A stretch of 29,919 nt of DNA from a virus. A program made the position numbers and the translations under genes. The first letter of the stretch is position 1; the number at the start of each line of letters is the position of its first letter. The notes beneath the pieces are model-generated. The model did not search any database. It was not told the origin of the DNA and saw nothing but the letters and a program-made list of their open reading frames with translations. The DNA lies in IMG/VR virus record IMGVR_UViG_3300024324_000057, positions 1 through 29,919 of that record; one strand, written 5' to 3'. Below are positions 23,074 to 28,401 of the stretch, piece after piece.

Positions 23074-23769
23074 ATGAAAAAAGAAACATTCAAAGCGTCA
23101 GCAGCCAAAATCGCCGAAAAGGGCTCCTTGATAGTCAAGATTTCAAACTACTTTTCCACCAGTTATTACTCAAATTCGTATCATGCGAAACAAACCACAA
23201 AGTGGTCTGGGTCTGTTGTTGAAGTGACTGAAACGCGAGTGTATAACCGCCGCGACCAGTTCTTGACAAAAATCAATGGGCGCAAACAATGGTTCGATCG
23301 CTGTCTTGTCAATGTTGTTCCCCAAACCACTGACGTTATTATCGTTGACGCAAACGCGGTTGTCAAAGCTGAAGAAGAAGCCATGCCTGTCCTGAAAGAC
23401 GGCGCTGGCGTTGTCATAAAAGAAAACGACAAAATTTTCTATTCTGGTCAGTGGGGCGTTGTTACTAAAGTTTCCAAAAAGTCTGTCTCTGTTTTGTGGC
23501 TGAATAAATACAATAACGGCCATGTGAGTCATGTTAGCAACACCATCGAAATGTTGGTCGTTCCTTCCCTGCCTGATAACATCGGGCTGATAGAAATTTC
23601 TGTTGCCCAGGGCAATCTTGAAATGTATAAAGAAGCAGACCGCAACGATCGCGCAATGTGGAAAAAGCAGGAGGCTGAATTTGCCGCCGCCCGTACTGCT
23701 CAGGCTGCTAAAAAGAAAGCCGTCCTGGCCAAACTGTCAAAAGCAGACCGTGCCCTTATAGGAGTGTGA
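23074..23769 (+). CDS. Hypothetical 231-residue early protein
   Basis: Begins MKKETFKASAAKIAEKG. Two short beta domains of SH3-like character (WSGSVVEVTETRVYNRRDQF; KIFYSGQWGVVTKVSKKSVSVLW) and an Ala/Lys-rich helical C-terminus. These repeats resemble the C-terminal half of the previous gene, suggesting related folds. No enzymatic motif seen. Confidence 0.55.
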   Translation: MKKETFKASAAKIAEKGSLIVKISNYFSTSYYSNSYHAKQTTKWSGSVVEVTETRVYNRRDQFLTKINGRKQWFDRCLVNVVPQTTDVIIVDANAVVKAEEEAMPVLKDGAGVVIKENDKIFYSGQWGVVTKVSKKSVSVLWLNKYNNGHVSHVSNTIEMLVVPSLPDNIGLIEISVAQGNLEMYKEADRNDRAMWKKQEAEFAAARTAQAAKKKAVLAKLSKADRALIGV

Positions 23770-23772
23770 CCG

Positions 23773-23901
23773 ATGAAACGCAAGAACAAAATACCAAAGC
23801 GCCGTTGTGCTATGGCTATGGCTCTTGCGTCACCATTATTCCGCAAGCGTGTCGTACCTTTGAAACGTAAGTATAGCAGAAAGAACCTGAAAATTGAATG
23901 A
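23773..23901 (+). CDS. Very basic 42-residue phage protein (DUF7230-like)
   Basis: MKRKNKIPKRR start, then AMALASPLFRKRVVPLKRKYSRK. Small basic proteins with this KRR-xxMAxALxxPLFRxRV pattern are widespread in tailed phages and of unknown function; they probably bind nucleic acid. The stop overlaps the next ATG (ATGA). Confidence 0.65.
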   Translation: MKRKNKIPKRRCAMAMALASPLFRKRVVPLKRKYSRKNLKIE

Positions 23902-24113
23902 GTATCAGCACCAGAGATTATTTCGCCTGTCACGCCCCAAAAGAAGTCTATAAAGATTTGACACTCGGCGCTATCAAAATCCATTTCGGTGATAGAGTGG
24001 AGGGCCAGTATGGCAGCGACGAACAATGGCTCCAAATGAAATGCGAATTGCGCTATCAATGGGCCGACGCAATGATTAAAGCAAGCCATAAAACAAGGGA
24101 CTTCCTGAAATGA
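23898..24113 (+). CDS. Hypothetical 71-residue protein
   Basis: Begins MSISTRDYFACHAPKE and ends in an amphipathic helix (WADAMIKASHKTRDFLK). It overlaps both neighbours (ATGA). The frequent phage segment EQWLQMKCELRYQWADAM has no assigned role. Confidence 0.55.
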   Translation: MSISTRDYFACHAPKEVYKDLTLGAIKIHFGDRVEGQYGSDEQWLQMKCELRYQWADAMIKASHKTRDFLK

Positions 24114-24499
24114 AAGTTGAACTGACGGTCCTGAACCCGAACTGGAAAAACCGTAAGGCTTATGTCAAGCCTATCGCGGAGACCTACAAGTTCGTGGGTG
24201 AATTGCTGTCACCCGAGGGTGCAGCCAAAGTTCGTCTGTCTGTTGAAGGCAGGGGTGAATTTACCGAGCGTGTCATAGACCGCGAACGAGTTCTTTCCTG
24301 TAAGGCCTACTGTGAGCCTGAGCCAAAACCGGCTTACCGCTTTATGTGGGATATGGATAACTACAACAAGTGGGTCGATGGTCCCGATACGGTAGCCCGT
24401 ATCTTCGGTTATTGGTCTTGTTCTTGCTTTCCGTTTTTCAAATATCGGAAGTGCCAACACATTACACAAATGAAGGAAATTTGCCATGATGAATCTTAG
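24110..24499 (+). CDS. Protein with SWIM-like zinc motif
   Basis: 129 residues. Near the C-terminus is CSCFPFFKYRKCQH (about residues 109-122), which fits CxC-x8-CxH, the SWIM zinc-finger pattern found in proteins that bind DNA or other proteins. The upstream part is beta-rich with several cysteines (SCKAYCEPEPK). Location in the early block fits a regulatory or DNA-associated role; this is inference. Confidence 0.5.
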   Translation: MKVELTVLNPNWKNRKAYVKPIAETYKFVGELLSPEGAAKVRLSVEGRGEFTERVIDRERVLSCKAYCEPEPKPAYRFMWDMDNYNKWVDGPDTVARIFGYWSCSCFPFFKYRKCQHITQMKEICHDES

Positions 24500-24821
24500 A
24501 ATTATGTTTGAAGCCAAGCCCGGGTTCGAAGTGAACGACACAGAAGAATTCAAGGCTCTTACGGAAATGTATCTTTATGATTTCCTGGGAGATATTGAAT
24601 TCGCTGGTTCGATCTCAATGGACTGCAACCAGAAAGACTTCAAAGCCATGGAACCCGTCTGGCAATATATCGGTTTTGATATTGGCTATAAAGCCCTTGA
24701 AAAAATCTGTGATTACCTCGAGGATTATCCACCCCACGCATGGACCGTTCATACGTTCCTGAAGAATACCGAACGCAAGGACCGCGAAGGTTTCAGCAAC
24801 AACGAATATCGGGTGGCTTGA
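24486..24821 (+). CDS. Hypothetical 111-residue protein
   Basis: Starts MMNLRIMFEAKPGFEV (ATG at 24486; a second ATG follows directly). Acidic, mixed helix/strand, no recognised motif. Overlaps the previous gene by 14 bases and the next ATG by one. Confidence 0.55.
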   Translation: MMNLRIMFEAKPGFEVNDTEEFKALTEMYLYDFLGDIEFAGSISMDCNQKDFKAMEPVWQYIGFDIGYKALEKICDYLEDYPPHAWTVHTFLKNTERKDREGFSNNEYRVA

Positions 24822-25417
24822 TGATTTCTCATAACGGCTGCTTGGTAGAAAGCGACAGATTCCAGAAACTAATCAAGGAGAAAGAGGTCGATTCTCTCCT
24901 TGAGATTGGTAGTCTGTATGGGCAGAACCTTTGGCATATGGCTAATTGCCTGCCCGTGGGTTCAAAGATTACAGCGATTGATTGGCCGAACGCCTCAGAT
25001 GGCTTTGAAGATTCGAAAGAAAGCCTCGAGAATATAGCGAAGGCGTTGACAGCCAAAGGCTATGATGTTAAGTTGATTTTTGGTAATTCACATGACGAGA
25101 GTATCAAATCAATCGCAGAAGCCCGGGGTCCATTCGATTTGGTTTACATTGATGGTGACCACAGTTACGACGGGGCTTTGAAAGATTGGAACGAATACTC
25201 ACCTATGGCCAATGTTATGGTCGGTATCCATGATATATCAAACGCCAACTTCGGTGTTCATAGATTCTGGAAAGACCTGAAGCAAGTCATGGACCGACCA
25301 GAGTCTCTGGATGAATACCAGGAAATGACCCATACCCACGACGCCGATTGTTTGGAGATATTCAAAAACAAACCAGCCATGCTAGGCATCGGTGTTGTTT
25401 ATATAGAAGAAGCCTAA
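24821..25417 (+). CDS. SAM-dependent methyltransferase (Methyltransf_24-like)
   Basis: 198 residues from ATG 24821. Motif I LLEIGSLYGQNLW (about 26-38), KITAIDWPNA, then FDLVYIDGDHSYDGALKDW, the IDGDHxY signature of class I methyltransferases and of cephalosporin-hydroxylase-like relatives. It stands apart from the cassette at 17,430-22,623 and may methylate a different substrate. The gene ends 60 bases before an early promoter. Confidence 0.7.
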   Translation: MISHNGCLVESDRFQKLIKEKEVDSLLEIGSLYGQNLWHMANCLPVGSKITAIDWPNASDGFEDSKESLENIAKALTAKGYDVKLIFGNSHDESIKSIAEARGPFDLVYIDGDHSYDGALKDWNEYSPMANVMVGIHDISNANFGVHRFWKDLKQVMDRPESLDEYQEMTHTHDADCLEIFKNKPAMLGIGVVYIEEA

Positions 25418-25424
25418 AAAAGTA

Positions 25425-25453
25425 TTGACAAAAGCGGTCAGACAGAGTATGAT
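25425..25453 (+). promoter_or_regulatory. Early sigma70-like promoter
   Basis: TTGACA (25425-25430), 17 bases, TATGAT (25448-25453). It shares GGTCAGA in the spacer and GATC after the -10 with the other early promoters but lacks the full inverted repeat. Drives the basic gene at 25480 (leader ACAGGAGAG). Confidence 0.7.
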
Positions 25454-25479
25454 CGTAAAATAGAAACAGGAGAGAAAAA

Positions 25480-25695
25480 ATGTCGTCAGTAAGGAACAAG
25501 CGCACCAAGCAGGTATCGAAAGGTACCGGTCGCAACGTATCGAAGAAGACCTTGAAGTCGGTTCGGATTGCTAACAAGAATCCTATCCGTCGGGTTTTGA
25601 ACCAGATGGAAGCGCATAAAGAGCGCAAGAACACCAGCCTTGGTAAAGACGAAACCAAGAACATGGCGCCCTACATCATGGATAAAAAAGGTTGA
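25480..25695 (+). CDS. Small basic early protein
   Basis: 71 residues, rich in Lys/Arg/Ser with a conserved-looking middle (LKSVRIANKNPIRRVLNQME). Good CAGGAGAG ribosome-binding site and a strong promoter. Probably binds nucleic acid or a host protein; no family recognised. Single-gene transcription unit. Confidence 0.6.
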   Translation: MSSVRNKRTKQVSKGTGRNVSKKTLKSVRIANKNPIRRVLNQMEAHKERKNTSLGKDETKNMAPYIMDKKG

Positions 25696-25723
25696 TCTTT
25701 TTTCAAATCCCTGGTACCAAACG

Positions 25724-25731
25724 TATAAATA
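25724..25731 (+). promoter_or_regulatory. T4-type late promoter TATAAATA
   Basis: Exact TATAAATA followed by AAAGTGAAC. It is the only T4-type late promoter found in the early part of the window and heads a short unit that ends in a terminator 200 bases on. Confidence 0.55.
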
Positions 25732-25779
25732 AAAGTGAACAACAAGCCTTCGTTACTGGCTACAAATAAAGAAAAGACC

Positions 25780-25893
25780 ATGACTTCCATATTACTCGCC
25801 CATACGTCATATCTATTGTCGGAATCATTTCCGATGGTGAGTTGCGCCTGGGCGAAACGCCAAGATAATATTGGCGGAACCGGGATGGGATGA
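25780..25893 (+). CDS. Possible 37-residue late protein, or part of a structured small RNA
   Basis: ATG 25780 opens a frame reading MTSILLAHTSYLLSESFPM and ending GGTGMG. The upstream site (AAAGAAAAG) is weak, and the same bases form hairpins (CGGAA/TTCCG; GGCG/CGCC). The region may encode a small late protein or a noncoding RNA; I cannot decide from sequence. Confidence 0.3.
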   Translation: MTSILLAHTSYLLSESFPMVSCAWAKRQDNIGGTGMG

Positions 25894-25963
25894 TGAAAGT
25901 TTAAGTAGTAAAAGTAGTAACTTTCATGCCCCACCCTAGAATATAGGATGGGGCATTTTTTTT
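25893..25963 (+). terminator. Tandem hairpins ending in a rho-independent terminator
   Basis: ATGAAAGTT pairs with AACTTTCAT (25893-25927). Directly after comes TGCCCCACCCTA/TAGGATGGGGCA (25927-25955) with one C-A mismatch and eight T residues (25956-25963). This is the clearest terminator in the window and ends the late unit begun at 25724. Confidence 0.85.
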
Positions 25964-25984
25964 GAGTTTTATTGCATTTAGGGG

Positions 25985-26028
25985 TTGACATTTGGTCAGA
26001 AATAGTGCATGATCAGATAGTAAGATCA
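25985..26028 (+). promoter_or_regulatory. Early sigma70-like promoter with operator-like inverted repeat
   Basis: TTGACA (25985-25990), 17 bases, CATGAT (26008-26013), and TGATC/GATCA arms (26010-26028). Leader GAACCAAGAGAGAGATT before ATG 26047 resembles the leader at 10071. Confidence 0.75.
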
Positions 26029-26046
26029 AGAACCAAGAGAGAGATT

Positions 26047-26256
26047 ATGAAAAAGATTGTAGCGCAATTCGGAAAAACAGGAGCCTGGTTCTCTGGTGAT
26101 GCAGCCTTGATGAGTGACGTTTGGAATGATGGTGGATTAAAAAAGAGTAATAACTGGGTTCGCGTGAAATCCGCTAGAACCGAAGAAGAATTTCTTGAGA
26201 ATGTGAGTTTGGTTTTTCCTGGTAATTCGATAATCTTTTGTGAAAAGTTTATTTGA
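26047..26256 (+). CDS. Hypothetical 69-residue early protein
   Basis: Begins MKKIVAQFGKTGAWFSGDAA with AGAGAGA before the ATG. Mixed alpha/beta, no motif recognised. It is the last gene before the RNA region and has its own early promoter. Confidence 0.6.
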   Translation: MKKIVAQFGKTGAWFSGDAALMSDVWNDGGLKKSNNWVRVKSARTEEEFLENVSLVFPGNSIIFCEKFI

Positions 26257-26274
26257 AAAAAGTGAAATTAGTGC

Positions 26275-26303
26275 TTGACATTTGCCGAAAAATAGCGTAT
26301 GAT
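26275..26303 (+). promoter_or_regulatory. Early sigma70-like promoter ahead of tRNA region
   Basis: TTGACA (26275-26280), 17 bases, TATGAT (26298-26303), followed by a weakened version of the repeat. No full-length gene follows, so it may transcribe the broken minigene at 26442 and the tRNA array. Confidence 0.7.
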
Positions 26304-26441
26304 CAAATTAAGATAGAGAAACAAACGAGAGAGTTAGAGGAGAGAACGAAAGAGATTGGTCAAGAGTTAGTCCGTTAAAACTACTAGAAGCAAATCGTTC
26401 GGCTGATAGTTATGGACACAGAAAATAAATAGAGAACGATT

Positions 26442-26530
26442 ATGAAATCAGAATCCTGGGGTTTCATGTAGCAGTCAGCAAAGACGTAAAAAACCCAGAA
26501 GTAAACGAGTACAGCGACCTGCGGCTGTGA
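26442..26530 (+). pseudogene. Possible minigene broken by one base
   Basis: ATG 26442 gives only MKSESWGFM before a stop. With one more A in the AAA at 26445, the frame reads MKIRILGFHVAVSKDVK and continues to EYSDLRL, stopping at 26528-26530 (29 residues). The protein-like character of the second frame suggests a real small gene with an indel or a homopolymer sequencing error. Confidence 0.4.
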
Positions 26531-26811
26531 GTGAGGTAGGGCCTGTCTGGAGGGCAACGAAGCATCTTTGATGTGGACACCGATAGCAGAGAATTGGTTA
26601 AATAAACATTTTTGATGAAATGTGGTTCCACAATCTACGAGGAATAAACTGCTAGAGTCCGTAACAAGTATGTTTCCAGAGGTTTACATATGAGGGTCAC
26701 TAGAGGGCATATGATTAGAATTCAAAGTCGGTTGCAAACGGCGGAGAGTAATTACTAGACATATGGAGGGTGCGGAGCCCCGGATCACCTTTCTTCAAAA
26801 CTGTTTACAAT
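26531..26811 (+). other. Gene-free stretch before tRNA array
   Basis: No open frame or tRNA is supported in these 281 bases. Only short hairpins (for example CATC-TTT-GATG near 26565) and GGTG/CACC pairs around 26770-26789 are seen. It may be leader RNA of the tRNA transcript. Confidence 0.4.
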
Positions 26812-26887
26812 GAGCGTGATGCCGAATGGTAAGGTCTTCGCCTGCAAAGCGAAATTGAAGTCGGTTCGATTCCGACCATGCTCTCCA
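26812..26887 (+). tRNA. tRNA-Cys(GCA)
   Basis: Cloverleaf with acceptor GAGCGTG/CATGCTC, anticodon stem TTCGC/GCGAA, loop CTGCAAA (anticodon GCA), T-arm GTCGG-TTCGATT-CCGAC and encoded CCA. First gene of the array. Confidence 0.9.
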
Positions 26888-26893
26888 AATTAT

Positions 26894-26993
26894 AGCCTAT
26901 GCCCATTGGGGGCTGACTTTTAAGCCGCAAGTAAGAAAGTCCGGTATATCTTGCGAATACCGAATACAGGTTCGATTCCTGTTATGGCTGCCA
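26894..26993 (+). tRNA. tRNA-Leu-like gene with enlarged anticodon loop
   Basis: D-arm GCCC/GGGC, anticodon stem GACTT/AAGTC, long variable arm CGGTAT/ATACCG, T-arm ACAGG-TTCGATT-CCTGT, then G and CCA. The anticodon loop is 17 bases rather than 7; deleting ten (AAGCCGCAAG) would leave TTTAAGA with anticodon TAA. The acceptor pairs only at AGCC/GGCT, and the two bases between acceptor and D-arm are missing. Either a decayed leucine tRNA or one that needs unusual processing. Confidence 0.45.
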
Positions 26994-27150
26994 AATTAAG
27001 GGTGCGGGCGTGTTAAGAAACTTGAATGTTTCGGAAGTTAGTAAGGGGTCGACACCGAACTAATTTCTATCAAAGGGGTTCAACTCCCCTTTCTCTGAAA
27101 ATTACTGGGTTGAATTCCGCTTTTGGCGAAGCGTCGAGTTCCCCCTTTTT
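26994..27150 (+). other. Structured stretch with T-arm-like segments, no clear tRNA
   Basis: Contains GAAGTTAGT pairing with ACTAATTTC and a T-arm-like hairpin AGGGG-TTCAACT-CCCCT. A second T-loop-like GGGTTGAATTCC and a hairpin GCTT/AAGC before CCCCCTTTTT follow. No matching acceptor or anticodon arm was found. Possibly remnants of tRNA genes. Confidence 0.3.
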
Positions 27151-27154
27151 ATAA

Positions 27155-27251
27155 ACGCTTGATGTTCTACACAACAAAACTTTCCCAAGGGAATGTGTAG
27201 GCTACTGGTGTAAAGTTGGGAATAGAAACGGTTCGATTCCGTTCTAGCGTT
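27155..27251 (+). tRNA. tRNA-like gene with abnormal central part
   Basis: Normal T-arm AACGG-TTCGATT-CCGTT followed by acceptor strand CTAGCGT, which pairs with ACGCTTG; the pairing extends outward as ATAAACGCT/AGCGTTTAT (27151-27159 with 27246-27254). Between are TTCCCAA/TTGGGAA and CTACACA/TGTGTAG, mutually competing stems. A GTGTAAA near the end looks like a Tyr anticodon loop but lacks its stem. No CCA. Amino acid not assigned. Confidence 0.35.
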
Positions 27252-27261
27252 TATTTTATAT

Positions 27262-27346
27262 GCATTGGTTAGGCAGGTGGTGAGCCTAAGAGACTGTAAA
27301 TCTCCCGTTTTTTACTTTGAAGGTTCGATTCCTTCCCGATGCACCA
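27262..27346 (+). tRNA. tRNA-Tyr(GTA)
   Basis: Acceptor GCATTGG/CCGATGC, D-arm AGGC/GCCT with GG in the loop, anticodon loop CTGTAAA, enlarged variable region as in bacterial Tyr tRNA, T-arm GAAGG/CCTTC, encoded CCA. Confidence 0.85.
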
Positions 27347-27351
27347 ATCAT

Positions 27352-27428
27352 GCTTCTGTAGTCAAATGGATTTGGCACCTCCCTACGAAGGAGACATAAT
27401 GCAGGTTCGAATCCTGTCAGAAGCCCCA
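27352..27428 (+). tRNA. tRNA-Arg(ACG)
   Basis: Acceptor GCTTCTG/CAGAAGC, D-arm GTCA/TGGC, anticodon loop CTACGAA, T-arm GCAGG-TTCGAAT-CCTGT, encoded CCA. Confidence 0.85.
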
Positions 27429-27438
27429 ATTCAAATAT

Positions 27439-27512
27439 GGCGTTGCTAGTTCAGTGGCAGAATTCTTGACTGTGAATCAAGAGACCAGGGTTCGATTCCC
27501 GGCTCCGCCCCA
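27439..27512 (+). tRNA. tRNA-His(GTG)
   Basis: Anticodon stem CTTGA/TCAAG, loop CTGTGAA, D-arm GTTC/GAAT with GG, T-loop TTCGATT. A G at 27439 can pair with a C discriminator, as expected for His G-1. Two acceptor mismatches lie in the middle of the stem. Confidence 0.75.
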
Positions 27513-27521
27513 AAAAGAGAT

Positions 27522-27585
27522 GGCGTTGTGGCCTAGCTTCAAACGTTGCACTTACGGGGAACGGTGCATTAAACCTCCCGCCCCA
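27522..27585 (+). tRNA. Degenerate tRNA-like element
   Basis: Begins GGCGTTG and ends CCGCCCCA, both shared with the preceding tRNA-His, but the T-arm is not recognisable. The middle has CGTT/AACG and GCAC/GTGC in an order that would form competing stems or a pseudoknot. It reads as a decayed or rearranged copy of the His tRNA. Confidence 0.3.
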
Positions 27586-27594
27586 AAAATTAAT

Positions 27595-27670
27595 GGACCG
27601 CTTCCTAGTAGTGGCTATAGGGCAATCCTTTTAAGTTTGTTAGATCTGGGTTCGATTCCCAGGCGGTCCT
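27595..27670 (+). tRNA. tRNA-Lys(TTT)
   Basis: Acceptor GGACCGC/GCGGTCC, D-arm CCTA/TAGG, anticodon loop CTTTTAA, T-arm CTGGG-TTCGATT-CCCAG. CCA is not encoded (ends in T followed by CAT). Confidence 0.85.
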
Positions 27671-27674
27671 CATT

Positions 27675-27738
27675 CTGTAATCCTTGTTGAATATCGAACT
27701 ATTATAAAATAATAGCGAATAAACAACAAGGATTACAG
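27675..27738. repeat. Large inverted repeat between tRNAs
   Basis: CTGTAATCCTTGTTG (27675-27689) and CAACAAGGATTACAG (27724-27738) are perfectly complementary over 15 bases. Inside is another stem CTATTAT-AAA-ATAATAG plus TCG/CGA. In RNA this makes a long hairpin separating two Lys tRNAs. Confidence 0.85.
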
Positions 27739-27747
27739 CACATATAT

Positions 27748-27826
27748 GGATACGAAGGTAGTGGTGACTATACCAACGGTCTCTTAAACCGTGTATTCGA
27801 GGGTTTGATTCCCTCCGTATCCTCCA
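27748..27826 (+). tRNA. tRNA-Lys(CTT)
   Basis: Acceptor GGATACG/CGTATCC, D-arm GGTA/TACC, anticodon stem ACGGT/ACCGT, loop CTCTTAA, T-arm GAGGG-TTTGATT-CCCTC, encoded CCA. Confidence 0.85.
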
Positions 27827-27832
27827 AAGTTA

Positions 27833-27888
27833 GCGACCATCCACAAGGGACGTGTGGTAGCCAGAGGATTTCGCCTGCCTCCAGTCGC
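27833..27888 (+). other. tRNA-like fold lacking a T-arm (tentative)
   Basis: GCGAC/GTCGC close a region with two hairpins, CCACA/TGTGG and GAGG/CCTC. There is no T-loop. It could be a tRNA remnant or simply a structured spacer. Confidence 0.2.
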
Positions 27889-27905
27889 GCAATGTTTGTG
27901 ATAAA

Positions 27906-27997
27906 TTTGTTATTTCTACTGTCTACTAGGCACCAACATTCTGGACGCCGATGGTGCGGTATCCAACAAAATGCTAGTAGGCGGTAGTAATAACAAA
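27906..27997. repeat. Large imperfect inverted repeat between tRNAs
   Basis: 24-base arms (27906-27929 and 27974-27997) pair at all but one position if two G-U pairs are allowed. An inner stem GCACC/GGTGC sits in the loop. Separates the Lys and Val tRNAs. Confidence 0.8.
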
Positions 27998-28003
27998 CAC
28001 TTT

Positions 28004-28080
28004 GCCCGGTTGGCTTGATGGGGAAGCAGCACCTTTACACGGTGTGATTTATGTAGGTTCGAATCCTATCCCGGGTACCA
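28004..28080 (+). tRNA. tRNA-Val(TAC)
   Basis: Acceptor GCCCGGT/CCCGGGT, D-arm GCTT/AAGC with GGGG, anticodon stem GCACC/GGTGT, loop TTTACAC, T-arm GTAGG-TTCGAAT-CCTAT, encoded CCA. Confidence 0.85.
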
Positions 28081-28088
28081 AAGTTTTT

Positions 28089-28165
28089 TCCTGTGGGTCC
28101 CTATTGGGAGGGGAGTCGGCCTGTTAAGCCGGAAGTTACACGTTCGAGCCGTGTCACAGGAGCCA
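28089..28165 (+). tRNA. tRNA-Asn(GTT)
   Basis: Acceptor TCCTGTG/CACAGGA, D-arm TCCC/GGGA, anticodon stem TCGGC/GCCGG, loop CTGTTAA, T-arm ACACG-TTCGAGC-CGTGT, encoded CCA. Confidence 0.85.
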
Positions 28166-28172
28166 AATTCAT

Positions 28173-28260
28173 GGAGAGCAGCGCCAAGGTGGCAAAGCGG
28201 TGTTGAATACCGTGCCGGTGGTTAGTAGCCCCGATGTTTCGATTACATTGTTCTCCTCCA
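28173..28260 (+). tRNA. tRNA-Ser(TGA)
   Basis: Acceptor GGAGAGC/GTTCTCC, anticodon stem GCGGT/ACCGT, loop GTTGAAT (TGA), long variable arm, T-arm GATGT-TTCGATT-ACATT, encoded CCA. Confidence 0.85.
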
Positions 28261-28264
28261 ATAC

Positions 28265-28339
28265 CGACCCGTCTTCTAAATGAAATAGGAAACCACACTT
28301 TCAATGTGGATAATGCGAGTTTGAGTCTCGTCGGGTCGA
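28265..28339 (+). tRNA. tRNA-Glu(TTC)
   Basis: Acceptor CGACCCG/CGGGTCG, D-arm TTCTA/TAGGA whose loop lacks GG, anticodon stem CCACA/TGTGG, loop CTTTCAA, T-arm GCGAG-TTTGAGT-CTCGT. CCA is not encoded. Confidence 0.75.
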
Positions 28340-28348
28340 CATAGAGAA

Positions 28349-28395
28349 CCTCGTTTGTCTAAATAGCCATATGTAAGACTATTAGACAAACGAGG
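28349..28395 (+). promoter_or_regulatory. Hairpin sequestering the ribosome-binding site of the homing endonuclease
   Basis: CCTCGTTTGTCTAAATAG (28349-28366) pairs with CTATTAGACAAACGAGG (28379-28395), with one bulged A. The GAGG at 28392-28395, six bases before ATG 28402, is the probable ribosome-binding site and lies wholly in the stem. Confidence 0.75.
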
Positions 28396-28401
28396 TATCT
28401 T

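Noticed and set aside
26517-26795. Short matches to the 3' end of 16S rRNA: ACCTGCGGCTG (26517), GTAACAAG (26661) and GGATCACCT (26782).
   Set aside because: The pieces are 8-11 bases, out of order and far apart relative to real 16S rRNA; most likely chance. An rRNA covariance search would settle it.
27454-27690. A + strand frame beginning MAEFLTVNQETRVRFPAPP.
   Set aside because: It is tRNA-His, a remnant and tRNA-Lys read as protein; RFPAPP is the classic mis-translation of a T-arm and CCA end.
27674-28396. CRISPR array or transposon ends as an explanation for the repeated inverted sequences.
   Set aside because: The arms differ from each other, there are no equal repeats and spacers, and no transposase or target duplication is seen.
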